From Chondrus crispus (Eukaryota > Rhodophyta > Florideophyceae > Gigartinales > Gigartinaceae): a DNA stretch of 64,000 nt. The translations under genes were made by a program, and so were the position numbers. Shown here in pieces: positions 59,561-64,000 of this stretch; the stretch's first letter is position 1; every line of letters begins with the position of its first letter. The DNA is taken from the NCBI RefSeq assembly GCF_000350225.1, contig NW_005179289.1, forward strand, positions 1 through 64,000, given 5' to 3'. The notes under the pieces were generated by a model. That model was not told the origin of the DNA and did not search any database. It was given only the letters and a program-made list of their open reading frames with translations.

Positions 59561-62067
59561 GGTTATGGGCCCAGTTCAACGCTGATCGTCGTCTTCGTTT
59601 TGGTTCAAGTTCGAGTTTCGCCGTCGTTCAAGTAGCAGTTTGTTCAGCTCGTCAAGCAGAAGAAGAAGGTATCAGTTTCAGTCTCCGCTTTCGAGTTTGG
59701 TTTTTCAGTTTTTTCAGTTTTCGCCGTCGTTTTCAGCACCGTTTCAGCCGATTTTTCAGTTTGGTGGTCCGTCAGTTCCCAGTTTTTGGAAATCAACTTT
59801 GTGATCTTGCAGCTTTGTCGTGGCAGTCGTTGTGTGAGCTGTGGGTGAGCCTTCCGCTTGTCGGGAGGAAGAAAGTCCCTAGTGGCCAACGCACTGCCAA
59901 ATCCTCAGTGGTCCGTCAGTTCTCCGTTTTTTTCTTTGTCGTGGCAGTCGTTGTGTGAGCTGTGGGTGAGCCTTCCGCTAGTCGGGAGGAAGAAAGTCCC
60001 TAGTGGCCAACGCACTGCCAAATCCTCAGTGGAACATACCCTCGCTCTTGGTGAAAGGCTGGTGCCATTGGAAATCTGACTTGAGCGAGGGTCCGACCAA
60101 GAATCGTCGAGAGACGAATTACTGATCCTCGGGGAGGATCACAGTGTACTGGTCTAGTCGATCCGCACTCTGCCTTCGGGAGGTGCGTCGGCGGTGTGGG
60201 TAACGCTCTCGGTATTAGCCCTATAGGTACGACTTCGGTCCCCTGGGTGAAGAGAATACGTGCCTAAACACTGAACCTCTCACTATACGTGTATAAGGTC
60301 GCGTACCTTGATTAAGTTCGCACGGAAGAGGGTGACCCAAGGAGTGATTGTGAACAAATCACACGAGTACGACGAAGGCAGTTTCATTCTTGTGTTGTGG
60401 GAGACCCTCTGAGGCAGTACCGTATCAAGTTTGGACAAGCCGATTTAGGTTGCAGGGATGGACCGTTCGCGGTAGTAACCAAAAGTCCTGGTTCGTCTAC
60501 AGGCAAAGTTGTTGTGCTTACTCGTGGCACGTTTGATTTAGTTCACAGTCGAAAGACCCGCACTGGCCGACATATAGGGGTAGCGCCCTAAGGCATTTTA
60601 AGAAGAATACGCTTGTTCCACTCCGCCGGGAACAAGCACCAAGAACTTTTCAGAGTAATCGCTACAAACTTCCTATACGGGTGGGCTTGCCATTGTGTTG
60701 ACTATCGGTTAACAGCTTGGGATCCCGGAACGGAAGACCTTGTATACTCGAAGGGTACATCCATTCGGCGAAATGGATGACCAAAGCTCTGGATCGGTCA
60801 GAATCGAGAAGCTGACCGCATCTAACTTTTACATCTGGAAGCAGAAAATCGAGCTACTGCTTGCTCTCCGAGATGTCGATCAATACGTTTTTGATGATAT
60901 ATCGGAAAATGCGACCACAGATGATCGCAGGAAGTGGATTCGTGGTGATGCGAAAGCAAAGGCAGTCATCGGACTCACGCTTTCTGATGACTACTTGCAA
61001 CATGTGCGAGGGTGTAGCAGTGCGAAAGAGACATGGGAGGCGATTCTGAATGTGTTTGAGCGTCACACTTTGCTCAACAAACTTTCCGCCCGTCGCGACT
61101 TTTACACTGTATCCATGCTCCCATCCGAGAAAGTGCTCGTGTTCATCAATCGTGTGAAGCAACTTGCTGCCAGATTGCAGTCAATGAGTGTTGAGATTGA
61201 CGATAAAGAAATTGCAATGGCTGTGTTGAATGGCTTGCCTCCACGATTCGATAACTTGATTGTTGCTCTTGACGCACTTGGCAATGAGGATAAAGTGTTT
61301 GGACTCGATTTTGTGAAGAGTCGTTTGCTGCAAGAGGAACAACGAGAGAGCATGAAGACCGCTTCTACTACTTCACCCCACGCACCTGCACTTGTCAATC
61401 GCGTGCCTATTCGACGTGATATGAGATGTACGAACTGTAATCGACATGGACACACCGCAGCACGTTGCTGGGGCAAGGATGTGAATGGGCGCCGACCAGC
61501 ACCGCCAGACGGGTTCCGGTCCCGCAACCCCGGCATGAAGCCAAGTGCATTCGTATCTCGAGATGAAACTTCTACTGCTGCCTTTGCTGAAAGCGACTTT
61601 ACATGCCTGCTTTCGACTTCTTCTCCCGAAAAGAAGGCAGTGAACGCAGGGTCATGGCTTGTGGATTCCGGTTGCAGTGCCCACATTACATTTGATCGCT
61701 CTTTGTTCGTTACTTATGAACAGATGCAATCTGGATCAGTCGAGATGGGCACGAAGGCTAGAGCCAATGTCGCTGGTCGTGGTGAGGTAGAATTCATGTT
61801 GAACGTCAATGGTAGTCCACATCCTTGCAAATTGTCCAACGTTTTGCATGTCCCTGATTTCGGATACTCGCTTCTGTCCGTTAGCCAAATCGTTTCAAAG
61901 GGCTTGCAAGTGTCATTTGAAAATGACAAATGCATCGTTACTGCAGGACCAACTCTAGTTGCCACAGCTAGTCAAGTTGGGGATTTATTCATACTTGATG
62001 TCATGAATGAAACTTTCTCTGCTCATGTAGTTACCTTGCAGACGCTACATGAACGAATGGCCCATGT
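59561..62067 (+). mobile_element. second copia-C internal region (copy C3), truncated
   Basis: PBS 59561-59574, leader with the tandem about 120-bp block (59765-60030), gag ORF from 60773. Ends at 62067 where a minus-strand copia-C LTR begins. Forms LTR-internal-LTR-internal with C1, a tandem arrangement sharing one LTR. Confidence 0.9.
60773..62067 (+). pseudogene. copia-C C3 gag, protease and start of integrase finger, truncated
   Basis: ATG 60773 (MDDQSSGS). Identical layout to C2: Gag core, CCHC knuckle, protease DSGCSAH, then LHERMAHV, where the sequence is cut by the inverted LTR. Differs from C2 at a handful of residues (for example Thr for Ser at ENATTDD, Asn for Lys at FENDKC). The frame reads about 20 codons into the LTR. 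Confidence 0.92.
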
Positions 62068-62484
62068 TATAGAAAGGTCAGCGGGGCAGAGGGAAGAAGG
62101 ATGGTTGAAGGTTGCTGGTGGTTGACGGGAAAAGAAGTTGATGCCATTTTACTCTTGGTCGCCCACTATTGGCGCTACTTATACTCTTCGAACTACATAC
62201 AATACGAGCCATTAGGGCTGGTCACGTGACTCTCCTTCTTGCACTCGTTGATAATCAAGTGACTCTCCCTGTTGCACTCTCGGTTGATAATCAAGTGACT
62301 CTCCTACTTCCACTCTCGGTTGATAATCAAATGACTCTCCTTCTTGCACTCTCGGTTGATAATCAAGTGACTCTCCTACTTCCACTCTCCGTTGATAATC
62401 AAATGACTCTCCCTGTTGCACTCTCCGTTGATAATCAAATGACTCTCCCTGTTGCACTCTCGGTTGATAATCAAGTGACTCTCC
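62068..62484 (-). repeat. copia-C LTR fragment, inverted, eight minisatellite units
   Basis: 417 bp corresponding to the 3' part of the LTR, starting TATAGAAAGG and ending abruptly within the 36-bp array at the next LTR. Preceded by CATGT of C3, the expected target duplication. It probably belongs to an inverted insertion whose LTR was then split by the next element. Confidence 0.88.
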
Positions 62485-63255
62485 TATAGAAAGGTCAGCG
62501 GGGCAGAGAGAAGAAGGATGGTTGAAAGTTGCTGGTGGTTGACGGGAAAAGAAGTTGATACCATTTTACTCTTGGTCGCCAACTATTGGCGCTACTTATA
62601 CTCTTCGAACTACAAACAATACGAGCCATTAGGGCTGGTCACGTGACTCTCCTTCTTGCACTGGTTGATAATCAGGTGACTCTCCCTGTTGCACTCTCGG
62701 TTGATAATCAAGTGACTCTCCTACTTCCACTCTCGGTTGATAATCAAATGACTCTCCTTCTTGCACTCTCGGTTGATAATCAAGTGACTCTCCTATTTCC
62801 ACTCTCGGTTGATAATCAAATGACTTTCCTACTTGTACTCTCTCTTGCTAATAATTTGGGACCGTTTGAGAGTCAATAATATCTGAATGTACTGTACTGT
62901 AGATTACAGATTTTCCAATACGATTAATAACCACTGTGGCACATACGTCATACGTGTCATACACGTGTAGGACAAATGTCATACGTGTCACACACATGTC
63001 AAATCGAGAAAAATGAAACATGTTTAGAATGTACTGTAGAGTGCCACGAGGTACATAACTTACACGTGTCAACACCAAAATTGAAACATGCTCGGAAATA
63101 ATAGGAAAGTGCAACCGTGTACAAATATGACACGTGTCCACGTTGAAGACCAAACATCCTGAGAATGCTCTTGCAAGCATTTTAGGTTTCGTCGACGTAC
63201 ACGTGTAATATCTGTCCAGGCTTGGAGCTTAGCATGTGGTCGAAGATTTCCAACA
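62485..63255 (-). repeat. copia-C 3' LTR, inverted, six minisatellite units
   Basis: 771 bp, minus orientation, TGTTGGAAATC end at 63255 and TATAGAAAGG at 62485. Followed by the inverse of ATCGAGGGGGAG (63256-63267). The five bases to its left (TCTCC, 62480-62484) are the presumptive target duplication. Confidence 0.92.
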
Positions 63256-63266
63256 CTCCCCCTCGA

Positions 63267-63998
63267 TCACATGCTTCTACTGGACACTGCAAGCCCCAGA
63301 AGTTCTACAAACTTCTGGAATAGAATTCGCCCAAGTGCTTTGGTTAAGATATCCGCAGGCATCGAAGTGGTCGGACAATGCGACAAATACACAATGTTTC
63401 TCTTAATAGCATCTCGTACGTAGTGGTATTTTACATCAACATGTTTGTTGCGACGGTTGATCGATTCATTCTGTGCAAACGAAATCGTCCCTGCATTGTC
63501 ACACCCCATCATGATCGTGGGATCAGAATCAAGTCCGAGGACATCAGCAACAACTTGACGCAACCAGGTCGCCTCCTTACACGCTTCACATAGTGCAATG
63601 TACTCAGCTTCACACGTCGAAGTCGCAACCACAGTCTGTTTCCGGGAACTCCAACTGATAGCTCCACCACAGAACTTGAAAACATATCCGCTGGTCGACT
63701 TGCGAGAGTCTGAACAACCGGCCCAGTCAGCATCACTGAAACCGAGCAACTCCGGCGATTTGGATTTATTGTCAAACACGATTCCTAAGTTTCGAGTCCC
63801 TTGCACGTATCGCATTACTCGTTTTACACCTGCCCAGTGTGACTCACATGGGTTGGCAGAATGTTGGGAAAGCTTTCCAATGGCGTATGCCAAGTCTGGA
63901 CGAGTGCCAACCATCAAGTACATAAGGCAACCGACTGCCTCACGATACGGTGCCTTTGTTTCGGAGTCGTTTTCGATAGAATTCGTGGTTTTGCGATC
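63267..63998 (-). CDS. copia-C pol C-terminus (copy C4), partial
   Basis: Minus strand, open from the window edge to the stop at 63267-63269, about 243 residues visible. End of the reverse transcriptase/connection (YLMVGTRPDLAYAIGKLSQH) and RNase H (SDADWAG, KSTSGYVF, CEAEYIAL, DNAGTISFAQNES). No defects seen. The element continues right of the window. Confidence 0.93.
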   Translation of the reverse strand, partial: DRKTTNSIENDSETKAPYREAVGCLMYLMVGTRPDLAYAIGKLSQHSANPCESHWAGVKRVMRYVQGTRNLGIVFDNKSKSPELLGFSDADWAGCSDSRKSTSGYVFKFCGGAISWSSRKQTVVATSTCEAEYIALCEACKEATWLRQVVADVLGLDSDPTIMMGCDNAGTISFAQNESINRRNKHVDVKYHYVRDAIKRNIVYLSHCPTTSMPADILTKALGRILFQKFVELLGLAVSSRSM

Positions 63999-64000
63999 TT

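Overview
Eukaryotic nuclear DNA made entirely of nested LTR retrotransposons. I find no host gene, rRNA gene, functional tRNA gene or CRISPR array. Every coding stretch that makes sense is Ty1/copia or Ty3/gypsy Gag-Pol, or an accessory ORF carried by those elements. The host lineage cannot be fixed from this. Mixed base composition, few introns, chromodomain-bearing gypsy elements and copia elements primed by an initiator-tRNA(Met) fragment fit a repeat-rich protist, alga or fungus-like genome. A red macroalga is a low-confidence guess.

Left half (1-32808), outermost to innermost. A copia-A leader remnant (32132-32808, minus) adjoins a copia-B element (29023-32131, plus). Copia-B is cut by a gypsy element called gypsy-2 (minus; 5' LTR 28421-29022). 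Gypsy-2 is broken within about 255 bp of its protease region by three further insertions. They are a full-length copia-A (17342-25411, minus, TSD TAATA), a full-length 13.9 kb gypsy-1 (3328-17234, plus, TSD TGGCG) and a copia-A whose 3' half ends at 3179. The gypsy-2 pieces at 25412-28420, 17235-17341 and 3180-3327 read in order as one element, which confirms the nesting.

Right half (32809-64000). A decayed gypsy-3 (minus, 32809-42410) contains a 385-bp TRIM (38724-39108, TSD GTCTC) and a solo copia-A LTR (40447-41696, TSD GTTCC). It is bounded on the right by a decayed copia-B (42411-45528, minus), which is cut by a copia-A LTR fragment (45529-46003), which is cut by copia-C copy C1 (from 46004). 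C1 in turn holds an apparently intact copia-C element (C2, 49581-56374, TSD AGTTG). The C1 3' LTR runs directly into a further internal region (59561-62067), followed by two minus-strand copia-C LTRs and the end of another copia-C pol.

Most interesting. (1) Gypsy-1 and gypsy-3 both carry a related, unrecognised ORF antisense to pol, just inside the 3' LTR. (2) The TRIM has copia-type LTR ends, PBS and PPT, and a tRNA-like acceptor/T-arm fold that straddles its LTR/PBS junction. (3) Copia-A has an extra leader ORF with two U1/JAZ-type zinc fingers. (4) Copia-C LTRs contain a 36-bp minisatellite whose copy number differs between copies.
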